Assembly (NCBI GenBank): GCA_017307955.1
Contig: JAFKFV010000018.1
Span: forward strand, 186,001-250,000
Length of the DNA: 64,000 nt
DNA from: Allobosea sp.
GTDB lineage: Bacteria > Pseudomonadota > Alphaproteobacteria > Rhizobiales > Kaistiaceae
Direction: 5' to 3'
Of this stretch, positions 1 through 7,325 are shown one piece after another. Positions within the stretch are counted from its first letter, which is position 1; each line of letters begins with the position of its first letter. The notes under the pieces are model-generated. The model had not been told where the DNA came from and ran no database searches. It saw only the letters and a program-made list of their open reading frames with translations. A program made the position numbers and the translations under genes.

Positions 1-248
1 TCACGATGCGCAATGTCTCGATGATGGCTCACCCCATGCACCTTCATGGGCACCATTTCCAGGTCGTTGCGCTCGATGGACGACGCTTCGCCGGGCCCGT
101 CCGCGATACCGTGCTGGTGCCGCCGATGCGGACGGTGACCTTGGCGGTCGATGCCAACAACCCAGGCCGTTGGGCCTTCCACTGCCACCACCTCTACCAC
201 ATGGCGTCGGGCATGATGGCCACCTTCACCTATGAGGGCGTGGCTTGA
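1..248 (+). CDS. Multicopper oxidase, C-terminal fragment (runs off left edge)
   Basis: Only about the last 82 residues are in the window, read from base 3 in frame. They hold the C-terminal cupredoxin copper ligands: HPMHLHGHHF (type 1/2/3 ligands) and HCHHLYHMASGMM, the HCH-x3-H-x4-M pattern that binds the type 1 and trinuclear sites. The protein should be a periplasmic copper oxidase of the CopA/CueO/PcoA kind. It heads a same-strand run with DUF305, DUF2933 and DUF5676 genes, which fits a copper resistance operon whose start lies to the left. The family is clear; the subtype cannot be told from this fragment. Confidence 0.9.
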   Translation, partial: TMRNVSMMAHPMHLHGHHFQVVALDGRRFAGPVRDTVLVPPMRTVTLAVDANNPGRWAFHCHHLYHMASGMMATFTYEGVA

Positions 249-289
249 CACGGCAGCTGACCAAGAGACCCCAGAAACAGGAGAAGAAC

Positions 290-910
290 ATGTCAAAGAG
301 ACTATTCCTCGCTTTCACGACCGCCACCCTGCTCCTGGCGGCTCCAGCTTTGGCACAGGATGCGCATCACCCGGCCGGGGACACGCCGGCAGCCCCATCG
401 ATGCCCGCGCCAAAGCCAGATGCAATCCCTCAGCCCGGGATGTCGGCGGCGCCCATTCCGGCTGCGACGTCCGGCATGCCGGGTGGCATGGATTGCGTGA
501 CGATGATGCAATCGATGATGAGCGGCGGCATGCCGATGAAAAATAGTGACCGGATGCCAATGGCCGGCGGCGCGGCAATACCGATGCAGGGCGCAATGCC
601 GGTTCAGTGTAAAGGGATGATGCCGGGTGCCGTCGCAGCGGAAGAACCGGCCTCCACCAAGGCGTTCCGGATTGCGTCAGACCGGATGCATCTCGGAATG
701 GCGATTGACTACTCGGGCAACGCCGACACCGATTTCGTGCGTGGGATGTTGGCGCACCACCGCGGCGCGATCGAGCTAGCCGAGGCTGAGCTTGAATACG
801 GCAAGGATCCCGAGATCCGTAAGCTTGCCGAAGGCATCATCGCCACTCAGCAAGCCGAAGTGGCCAAGATGCGCAAGTGGCTTCTGGACCATCGGGAGGA
901 TCCAAAATGA
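290..910 (+). CDS. DUF305 family Met-rich periplasmic protein
   Basis: This 206-aa protein begins at an ATG behind AGGAGAAGAAC. A longer in-frame start at 245 is less likely because MSKRLFLAFTTATLLLAAP then reads as a clean signal peptide ending near ALAQ. The middle is rich in Met, Pro and Gly (for example MMQSMMSGGMPM), a pattern typical of periplasmic copper binders. The C-terminal half holds the DUF305 core, with DTDFVRGMLAHHRGAIELA and a final MRKWL. DUF305 proteins (CopM-like) are found in copper resistance clusters and are thought to bind copper. The stop overlaps the next ATG (ATGA), so translation is probably coupled. Confidence 0.85.
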   Translation: MSKRLFLAFTTATLLLAAPALAQDAHHPAGDTPAAPSMPAPKPDAIPQPGMSAAPIPAATSGMPGGMDCVTMMQSMMSGGMPMKNSDRMPMAGGAAIPMQGAMPVQCKGMMPGAVAAEEPASTKAFRIASDRMHLGMAIDYSGNADTDFVRGMLAHHRGAIELAEAELEYGKDPEIRKLAEGIIATQQAEVAKMRKWLLDHREDPK

Positions 911-1125
911 CCCTCGACACCCTCGTCCCGCGCACGAAGTCCGGCAAGATCATTGCCGTGGTTCTGGCGATCGGAATCATCCTTGCCGTAGCCGATCACT
1001 GGATGCACCTCTTCGGCTTCCTGCCTCTTCTGATCATCTTGGCCTGCCTGCTGATGCACCTCTTCATGCATCACGGGCATGGCGGTCACGCGCATAAGGT
1101 CGCCAAGGACAACCACGATGTCTGA
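907..1125 (+). CDS. DUF2933-like small membrane protein
   Basis: This 72-aa protein starts at the ATG inside the DUF305 stop (ATGA overlap). One or two membrane segments span about residues 14-55 (KIIAVVLAIGIILAVADHW, then LLIILACLLMHLF), followed by a His/Gly tail with LMHLFMHHGHGGHAH. That MHLFMHHGHGGH ending is the hallmark of DUF2933 proteins, which accompany multicopper oxidase and DUF305 genes. The His-rich tail suggests metal contact, but no activity is established. Membership rests on the motif and context. Confidence 0.75.
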   Translation: MTLDTLVPRTKSGKIIAVVLAIGIILAVADHWMHLFGFLPLLIILACLLMHLFMHHGHGGHAHKVAKDNHDV

Positions 1126-1387
1126 CCGGCACATTGAATTTGTCCCGCTCGGCGCCGCGGTTTCTGTGACGCTCGTGGCGATCTACTTGCTTTGCGCTCT
1201 CGCTGCCGCCGTCTTGCCGGATATGCCGCTGGCCCATGGCTGGCTGGCCCTGTTCGGCGGCTACCCGCCGCTGACCGCAGGAGGCGTGATCGGCGCTATT
1301 GTCACCAGCATCGCCGTCGGCTGGTTGGCGGCTCTCGTCTTGGCGTCTGTCTACAACGCAGTCTCCCGAGGCAGATCGGGGCGTTGA
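1118..1387 (+). CDS. DUF5676-like small membrane protein
   Basis: This 89-aa protein overlaps the end of the DUF2933 gene by 8 bases, so it is the last gene of a coupled run. Two hydrophobic segments are visible: FVPLGAAVSVTLVAIYLLC and, after a WLALFGGYPPLTAGG loop, VIGAIVTSIAVGWLAALVLA, ending LASVYNAVSRG. The layout of two helices, a loop with GYPPLTAGG and a YN near the end agrees with DUF5676 membrane proteins, which commonly sit in copper islands. The function is unknown. The family call comes from remembered sequence features and is moderately sure. Confidence 0.65.
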   Translation: MSDRHIEFVPLGAAVSVTLVAIYLLCALAAAVLPDMPLAHGWLALFGGYPPLTAGGVIGAIVTSIAVGWLAALVLASVYNAVSRGRSGR

Positions 1388-1416
1388 TCTTGGGCGCCTA
1401 GCCGGAATTTTTCCAC

Positions 1417-1447
1417 TTGACCTTCCTATCATTGGAAGGCGCATCGC
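1417..1447 (+). promoter_or_regulatory. CueR-type copper promoter with no matching gene downstream
   Basis: TTGACC at 1417-1422 serves as the -35 box and is followed by the dyad CCTTCC-TATCATT-GGAAGG (1421-1439). The known E. coli copA CueR site has the same arms and the same 7-base centre. A 19-base spacer would place the -10 near 1442-1447 (CATCGC), which is weak. The promoter points right, but the next gene right is cytochrome b561 on the other strand. Its transcript would be antisense to that gene or would run through to the YdcF gene at 2159. Confidence 0.6.
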
Positions 1448-1512
1448 TAAACGATCGAGCGACTGTGAGATTTCAAAGACCTCGGATATCTGAGATGGCG
1501 ACCGGGATGGTT

Positions 1513-2178
1513 CTAGGGGGACGGCGGGTCATCAGCCGCGCCTTCGACCAATGGGGAGGACCTGTCTGGCCTTTCACTGGACGTCCCGCGCGCCCGGCTA
1601 AACAGCATGCCGTCGAAGACCCGGTCGCGCAGGACCAGGGCATGCCATGCGCCGCCAGCAACGTGAACACCGAGGAATGCAAGGAAGGCCCACACCAGGC
1701 TCCGGTGGACGCCCGTGAGATCACGCGCCGTCCATGCGCCGATATGAGGGCCTGCGGGCAATTGCCAGACCCCGAACACACGCGGAGGCGGCATGAGCGG
1801 AAGTGGCCGGTACGCCAGCCAGCCGGTTATCACGATGGCGACAATAAGCGCGTAAAGGCAAATCTGCACCAAGGCCCCGATGATGGCCAGCACGGGCGAG
1901 CGTGGTCGAACGGGGTCTTTTGCGGCCAGTCTCCAACCGATCCGGACGAAGACGATGGCAAGGATCGCGATCCCGAGAGACGAATGCCAGGGCAACCAAA
2001 GCATCGTCGTCATACCCAGGCCACCCATGACGGCGAAGGCTGTCGCGATCTGGACAGCCAGGGCCGCTACCGTCAGCCAATGAAGCACACGGACGCCCAC
2101 GCTCCATGTGTCCAGCTCTGTGATTGCCCGTTTGTCGCGGAATGCTAACTGACCAAGGATGACGGATTTGTTCCTCAT
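1513..2178 (-). CDS. Cytochrome b561 family protein
   Basis: This 221-aa membrane haem protein transfers electrons across or within the inner membrane. Its four-helix core carries the family's histidines: RVLHWLTVAALAVQ (helix 1), PWHSSLGIAILAIVFVRIGW (helix 2) and GVHRSLVWAFLAFLGVHVAG (helix 4, two His). The first usable in-frame start is the ATG at 2178, which puts its first 20 bases inside the opposite YdcF gene. No other ATG, GTG or TTG lies between it and the first helix. Cytochrome b561 is common in copper clusters, perhaps reducing Cu or serving an oxidase. A decayed relative lies near 11.2 kb. Confidence 0.85.
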   Translation of the reverse strand: MRNKSVILGQLAFRDKRAITELDTWSVGVRVLHWLTVAALAVQIATAFAVMGGLGMTTMLWLPWHSSLGIAILAIVFVRIGWRLAAKDPVRPRSPVLAIIGALVQICLYALIVAIVITGWLAYRPLPLMPPPRVFGVWQLPAGPHIGAWTARDLTGVHRSLVWAFLAFLGVHVAGGAWHALVLRDRVFDGMLFSRARGTSSERPDRSSPLVEGAADDPPSP

Positions 2179-2959
2179 ATCGAAGCTCGTTGAATTCCTG
2201 CTGCTACCGTCCAACCTGATCGGCTTTCTCGGTCTGCTCGGCGTCTTTGCCTGGTTGATCCGCTGGCGGACGATCGGCGCGGCCTGTCTGGTCGCGGCAA
2301 GCCTCTTGTTGGCCCTTTCAGGCTGGTCTCCTATAGGCTTGGCCGCTGTCAAGGCGCTGGAAGATCGCTTCCCGCAACCCGTCATTAGCGGACCTGTGAC
2401 CGGTATCATCATGCTCGGTGGAGCGGTAGATACCCATATCACGCGCTACCGCGGCAGCACGGCGCTCAACGAGGGGGGCGAGCGGCTCACGACGACCCTC
2501 GATCTCAGCCGGCAATATCCGGAAGCTCGCATATTCCTGTCCGGCGGCGCAAACCATCCCAGTGCAGACGGGTCGCTAACTGAGTCCCGCGTCGCGCGTG
2601 ATCTCCTGATCAGGCTTGGCTTGCCGGCCGACCGGATCGAAATGGAAGAGCGCTCGCGCACCACCTGCGAGAACGCCACCGAAAGCACTGTTGCCTTGAA
2701 GCCTGACCCCGACCAGCAGTGGCTGCTGGTGACCTCGGCGAGCCACATGCCGCGGGCCGTCGCCTGCTTCCGCGCGGCAGGGTTCAAAGTGGTGCCGTTT
2801 CCCGTGGACTACCGGACGAGGGGAAGCGATGAGCTCGCTCGACCAGTCCCGTCGATCGCGCTCGGCCTTGAGGCCACCGACCTAGCCGCCCATGAGTGGT
2901 TGGGTCTGGCCACGTACCGCGCCACCGGCCTGACTAATGAAGTGTTCCCTGCACCTTAA
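2159..2959 (+). CDS. YdcF/ElyC family (DUF218) envelope protein, copy 1
   Basis: This 266-aa protein begins with two membrane segments (LVEFLLLPSNLIGFLGLLGV and IGAACLVAASLLLALSG), then a DUF218 domain with GIIMLGGAVDTH, EERSRTTCENATES and LLVTSASHMPRA. DUF218 proteins such as E. coli ElyC and SanA act in envelope or peptidoglycan precursor metabolism; the exact reaction is not settled. The start MTDLFLISKLV aligns with the start of the paralogue at 15839, which supports 2159 even though it overlaps the opposite cytochrome b561 gene by 20 bases. The P1B-ATPase follows after about 165 A/T-rich bases with no gene. Confidence 0.88.
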   Translation: MTDLFLISKLVEFLLLPSNLIGFLGLLGVFAWLIRWRTIGAACLVAASLLLALSGWSPIGLAAVKALEDRFPQPVISGPVTGIIMLGGAVDTHITRYRGSTALNEGGERLTTTLDLSRQYPEARIFLSGGANHPSADGSLTESRVARDLLIRLGLPADRIEMEERSRTTCENATESTVALKPDPDQQWLLVTSASHMPRAVACFRAAGFKVVPFPVDYRTRGSDELARPVPSIALGLEATDLAAHEWLGLATYRATGLTNEVFPAP

Positions 2960-3125
2960 GTTATTAAAGAAACACTCAACTGCCTTTGCTGAAAATGGAA
3001 ATACTCAAATAGTATCAGTAATTATGTGATTGACTGAGCGACATATACTTGAATTCATATTCGATTTCGACTGGTCGTTTCTTACGATCTAATGACTCAA
3101 GACGTTTTATTGACCTGAATCGGAG

Positions 3126-5546
3126 ATGGCGGCAGTGAAAACCACAACAATTGATGTAGGTCAGATCTATGATGTACTCGATCCACTCTTAGTCGAGAAG
3201 CGCTTATTGCGCCTTCCAGGCGTGACCTCCGTGGGAGTCAACATCGCATCGGGCACCGCCACCATTGGCTTCGACGAGACGCACACAACGATTGAAGCCA
3301 TCCAGGCCGATCTGATCGCCTGCGGCTTCCACTGCCGGGGCGAGGTGGTGCCACGGCATCTATGTGTACCGAATGATACCACCTTTCCGCCGGCTCAGCC
3401 CGCGGCGTCGCATCATGGTTCTCACCTTGCCAGTCAACGCCACGGATCAACAAACGAGGGCAACGGGCCCGGCAAAGCGCCAGCAATGTCCCATGATGCC
3501 ATGGCACACGAGATGGGCCATGGCGACGGTATGGATATGCAGGCCATGGTCCGGGACATGCGCAATCGGTTCTGGGTCGCATTGATCTTCTCGGTGCCGA
3601 TATTTCTGCTGCAGCCGATGGGCATGGATTTTCTGCGCATCGATCCGCCGTTCGGATTGAACCGCGAGATCCTACTTTTTGTGTTCGCGAGCGCCGCGAT
3701 CCTTTACCCGAGCTGGCCGTTTGTTGTCGCCGCCGTGCGCGCGCTGCGGAACGGCGTGCTCAACATGGCTGTATTGGTGCTGCTCAGCGTCGGCACGGGC
3801 TATATTTTTAGCGTCGGCTCGACCTTCTTCTTTGAAGGCCAGCAGTTTTACGAGGCCGTCGCCGTCCTGTTGGTGTTCATCCTGCTAGGACACTGGCTTG
3901 AGATGCGCGCGCGCGCCGGCGCGTCTGAGGCAATTCGCCAGCTCATGGACCTCGCGCCACCGAAGGCGACGGTGTTCAGGGACGGTAAAGAACTAGAGGT
4001 CCCAACCTCCGAAGTCCTCCTCGGTGATACGGTTATTTTGCGCCCAGGCAACAAAATCCCTGTGGACGGGGAGGTCATAGACGGTAGCTCGGACGTTGAT
4101 GAATCGATGCTGACCGGAGAGTCGATGCCGGTATCGAAAAAACCCGGCGATATGGTCATCGGGGCCACCATCAACAAGAGCGGCAGCCTGCGCTACAAGG
4201 CGACAAAGGTTGGAGCCGACACCGCTCTCGCCCAAATCGTCAAGCTCGTCCAGGAAGCGCAAAACTCCAAAGCACCGGCACAGCTTCTCGCGGATCGGGC
4301 CTCGCAATGGCTGGTGCTTGCGGCGATCCTGATCGGTCTCATCACCTTCGTGGTCTGGTATTTCTGGATCGGTCAGACCCTCCTGTTCGCGCTGACAATG
4401 ACCATCACCGTCTTTGTCATCGCCTGTCCCGATGCCCTGGGGCTCGCTACACCAATGGCAGTGATGGTGGGAACCGGACTTGGCGCCATGAACGGTATTC
4501 TGTTCAAGAACGCGTCTGCGCTAGAGGATGCGACAAAGCTTGACGTCATCGTTTTCGACAAGACCGGCACACTGACCATGGGCCAGCCGCGAGTGGTTGA
4601 CGTGATCGCGGCGGGCGGGACGTCCCAGGATGAGGTGCTACGCATCGCGGCAGCCGTCGAGCGTGGTTCGGACCATCCGCTGGCGCTGTCCATCATCGAG
4701 CGTGCCGAAGGGCTGGCGGTACCGGATGCGCAATCCTTCCTCAATCTTGAAGGAAAGGGCGCCCGCGCGGAGATCGAGGGTCAGACGACGTTTCTCGGCA
4801 ACCGTCGGCTCATGGACGAGGAGAAGATTGACCTTGGTCAGCTCGCCGCCGTGGCGGACCAACTGAAGGGCGACGGCCGTACCGTCGTCCATGTCGCCCG
4901 AGGTGGGCAGATCCTCGGCATCATTGCCATTGCCGATGCGCCGCGCCCGACGGCCAAGGCAACGGTGGCCAAACTGCGCGAGCGTGGCGTCCAGGTCGCC
5001 ATGCTGACCGGCGACAACGCCGGCACGGCGAAGCGAATCGCCGCAACTCTTGGCATTGATATGGTGCTGGCTGATGTACTGCCGGGCCAGAAGGCCGCGA
5101 AGATCCAGGAACTGCAGGCTCAAGGCCACAAGGTCGGGATGGTCGGCGACGGGGTCAACGACGCTCCGGCACTCACCCAGGCCGATGTAGGGTTCGCCAT
5201 CGGTGCGGGGACGGACGTCGCCATTGAGAGCGCCGACGTCGTGCTCATGAAGAGCGATCCTTACGACATCGTCGGAGCCATCGAGCTCTCCCGCGCGACC
5301 CTGCGCAAAATGCACCAGAACCTGTGGTGGGCGGTGGCCTACAATGTGGTCGCCTTCCCGCTCGCGGCCGGCGTGCTCTACCCGGTGTTGTTGAGCCCTG
5401 AAATCGCGGCACTAGCCATGTCCGGCAGTTCGGCTCTGGTGGCGGTCAATGCCTTGATGCTAAAGCGCACGCGGCTGGCCGGCATCACGCGTACTGGCGG
5501 GTTCCAGAGCGGTTCATCTCTACCGACGGTCGAGGCGGCGGAATGA
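3126..5546 (+). CDS. P1B-type metal ATPase with CPD membrane motif
   Basis: This 806-aa inner-membrane pump probably exports Cu(I). Residues about 27-70 form a heavy-metal-associated fold without the usual CxxC. A His/Met-rich linker follows (about 95-138, with SHDAMAHEMGHGDGMDM). Around eight membrane helices bracket the actuator TGES (330-333) and the catalytic DKTGTLT (Asp478); the nucleotide-domain motif GSDHPLAL and GDGVNDAP are present. The transmembrane metal motif reads CPD (434-436), not CPC. ATG 3126 has GGAG only one base upstream, so GTG 3135 with better spacing is an alternative start. The ATG of the MFS gene overlaps the stop. Copper is inferred from context. Confidence 0.92.
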   Translation: MAAVKTTTIDVGQIYDVLDPLLVEKRLLRLPGVTSVGVNIASGTATIGFDETHTTIEAIQADLIACGFHCRGEVVPRHLCVPNDTTFPPAQPAASHHGSHLASQRHGSTNEGNGPGKAPAMSHDAMAHEMGHGDGMDMQAMVRDMRNRFWVALIFSVPIFLLQPMGMDFLRIDPPFGLNREILLFVFASAAILYPSWPFVVAAVRALRNGVLNMAVLVLLSVGTGYIFSVGSTFFFEGQQFYEAVAVLLVFILLGHWLEMRARAGASEAIRQLMDLAPPKATVFRDGKELEVPTSEVLLGDTVILRPGNKIPVDGEVIDGSSDVDESMLTGESMPVSKKPGDMVIGATINKSGSLRYKATKVGADTALAQIVKLVQEAQNSKAPAQLLADRASQWLVLAAILIGLITFVVWYFWIGQTLLFALTMTITVFVIACPDALGLATPMAVMVGTGLGAMNGILFKNASALEDATKLDVIVFDKTGTLTMGQPRVVDVIAAGGTSQDEVLRIAAAVERGSDHPLALSIIERAEGLAVPDAQSFLNLEGKGARAEIEGQTTFLGNRRLMDEEKIDLGQLAAVADQLKGDGRTVVHVARGGQILGIIAIADAPRPTAKATVAKLRERGVQVAMLTGDNAGTAKRIAATLGIDMVLADVLPGQKAAKIQELQAQGHKVGMVGDGVNDAPALTQADVGFAIGAGTDVAIESADVVLMKSDPYDIVGAIELSRATLRKMHQNLWWAVAYNVVAFPLAAGVLYPVLLSPEIAALAMSGSSALVAVNALMLKRTRLAGITRTGGFQSGSSLPTVEAAE

Positions 5547-6790
5547 ATAAGGGCACTACCGTTAGGCCACTATCATGGCGGACCCTATGCTCCCTGTTGC
5601 TCGCAATGTTCACGATTGCTGCCGGCTTCGGCGTCGTACTGCCGATTCTTCCAGCCACGATCGCACGTGTAGCAGGGACAACCGATACCGTGGCATTGTC
5701 CCGACATACCGGTATTCTGACCGGCACATACACGCTCGCGGTGTTTATGTTTGCGCCGCTGTGGGGACGCGTCGCCGATCGGTATGGACGGCAGCCGATA
5801 ATTCTTATGGGTGTATTCGGTTTCTCGATCACGCTGGTGATCTTCGCCTTCGCGGAGACCTTGCCGCTGCTTTACCTTGGCCGTTTCTTGAATGGACTGT
5901 TTGCGTCGTCAATCGCGCCGGCCGCTTATGCCCTCGTAGGCGACCATGCTCCAACGAAAGAGTGGCGCGCTCACCGATTTGCACTGCTGAACATGTCCGG
6001 AGCTGCCGGTTTCCTCGTCGGACCGATGTTGGGAGGTCTGGCCGTCCTCGGCACTCGCACACTCTTCCCTTCCCTGGGGGAGCCGATGACATATCGCTCG
6101 CCCTTCTTGGCCGGTTCTGGCTTTGCGTTCCTCGTGGCACTAGCCATCTGGGCATTCGTGCCTAATCCTACGAGCAAGGAAGCCGACGCGGGCGGACCTC
6201 CTAGCACCCTGAACAACAACACCGCATTACCCCGGCTTCTGAACATTTCCTTCGTCACCGCCGCCGCCGTAGGCGCGTTCGAAGTCGGCTTGGCGTTGCG
6301 GGCCACACAAATTCTGAACATGAGTCCCTACGAGGTGGGCCTTATGTTCACCGAGTGCAGTCTCGTCATGTTGGTGGCCCAAGCCATTGTCTTCTCGCCG
6401 CTCGTCAAGCCGGAGACGACTCGCTGGTTCCTTACCCCGGCCCTTGCGGTTCTGGCGGTGGGACTTGCCGGTCTTCCGCTCGCAACAGCGACGGTCACGA
6501 CAATCATCTTCGTTGGTATGATTGCGGGCAGTGCCGGCATTCTTTCGCCAATCGTGACATATTGGATCTCGCTGAGCGCAGGAGAAAGGCAGGGTGCCGA
6601 ACTGGGTCGTCAAACGGCTGCGGCAAGCCTCGGCCAAGCGACTGGATCCGCCGCCGGCGGGTTGCTATTTGGCGTTGTTTTCGTGCCAAACGCGCCGTTC
6701 ACGTTGACCGCCGTCGTCGTCTTGAGTGGTCTTGTGGCAAGCATCGGATTGGCACGTCTGTTGGCGCCGCCGCGCAAGGCAAGCGCTTGA
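5543..6790 (+). CDS. MFS transporter
   Basis: This 415-aa protein has about 12 hydrophobic segments and the MFS motif A after helix 2 (GRVADRYGRQP, about residues 74-84). The opening GFGVVLPILPATIARVAG resembles the TetA/drug:H+ antiporter group. The ATG overlaps the ATPase stop (ATGA), so the two are co-translated, which suggests a role in the same stress response, perhaps export of a metal complex or metallophore. The substrate cannot be read from the sequence. A conventional drug exporter is the other possibility. Confidence 0.85.
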   Translation: MNKGTTVRPLSWRTLCSLLLAMFTIAAGFGVVLPILPATIARVAGTTDTVALSRHTGILTGTYTLAVFMFAPLWGRVADRYGRQPIILMGVFGFSITLVIFAFAETLPLLYLGRFLNGLFASSIAPAAYALVGDHAPTKEWRAHRFALLNMSGAAGFLVGPMLGGLAVLGTRTLFPSLGEPMTYRSPFLAGSGFAFLVALAIWAFVPNPTSKEADAGGPPSTLNNNTALPRLLNISFVTAAAVGAFEVGLALRATQILNMSPYEVGLMFTECSLVMLVAQAIVFSPLVKPETTRWFLTPALAVLAVGLAGLPLATATVTTIIFVGMIAGSAGILSPIVTYWISLSAGERQGAELGRQTAAASLGQATGSAAGGLLFGVVFVPNAPFTLTAVVVLSGLVASIGLARLLAPPRKASA

Positions 6791-6848
6791 ATACCGTGCG
6801 CACCCCGTCATTAGGACATCGTTAACGCTAAGTGCCATATGCATCAAT

Positions 6849-7205
6849 ATGGATAGTCTGCGCATCCTCACGATCGTCCGCTGGATTTGTTCGGTCCTTC
6901 TCATAGCAGGGCTGACGAGTTCACCGTCGGCTGTCAATCGGGCACAACCGCCTTCCGTCAGCCAGAGCACAAAGTGGGTTGCGCCTGTTAGCGATCTATT
7001 GTTGCCGGGCGAAAGAGACTGGCATGGCCTCCAGGGCCAAAAATCGAGCCACGGGCACCATGCCCACGAACTCGTAGCTGCCTGCGCGTTCGAACACGGA
7101 ACCAATTCGGCGAAAACCTCAACTATCCCGCCCGCCCGAGCAGGAATAGCGCTCGCTTGGCGCCCTTCGCCCGTTGAGCCCCCGCCCAGAAGTCGATCCA
7201 CCTAA
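6849..7205 (+). CDS. Small secreted His-containing protein, unknown
   Basis: This 118-aa reading frame starts with a signal-like segment (ILTIVRWICSVLLIAGLTS), then has a His cluster SHGHHAHE and one Cys near the middle (VAACAFEH), and ends in a Pro/Arg tail PSPVEPPPRSRST. Signal, metal-ligand middle and PPPR tail recur in the proteins at 29262, 41898 and 47681, which is the main reason to believe it is real. No good ribosome site is visible. It may be a periplasmic copper-related protein; function unknown. Confidence 0.4.
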   Translation: MDSLRILTIVRWICSVLLIAGLTSSPSAVNRAQPPSVSQSTKWVAPVSDLLLPGERDWHGLQGQKSSHGHHAHELVAACAFEHGTNSAKTSTIPPARAGIALAWRPSPVEPPPRSRST

Positions 7206-7258
7206 CAGCCAAAGCTTCACACTCTCGTGGTTGCACTTGGCGGCTCGTCGACATGAGC

Positions 7259-7270
7259 CGGCTTAAGCCG
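7259..7270. promoter_or_regulatory. Perfect 12-bp palindrome upstream of the FtsI-like gene
   Basis: CGGCTTAAGCCG is a perfect palindrome 56 bases before the FtsI-like start. It could be an operator, but such a short palindrome can arise by chance and no regulator is known for it. Confidence 0.2.
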
Positions 7271-7325
7271 ATGGCGGAGCCGATCGCTTCGTGCGCCGAG
7301 GCGCCTTCCCAATTGGTGCTCGATT

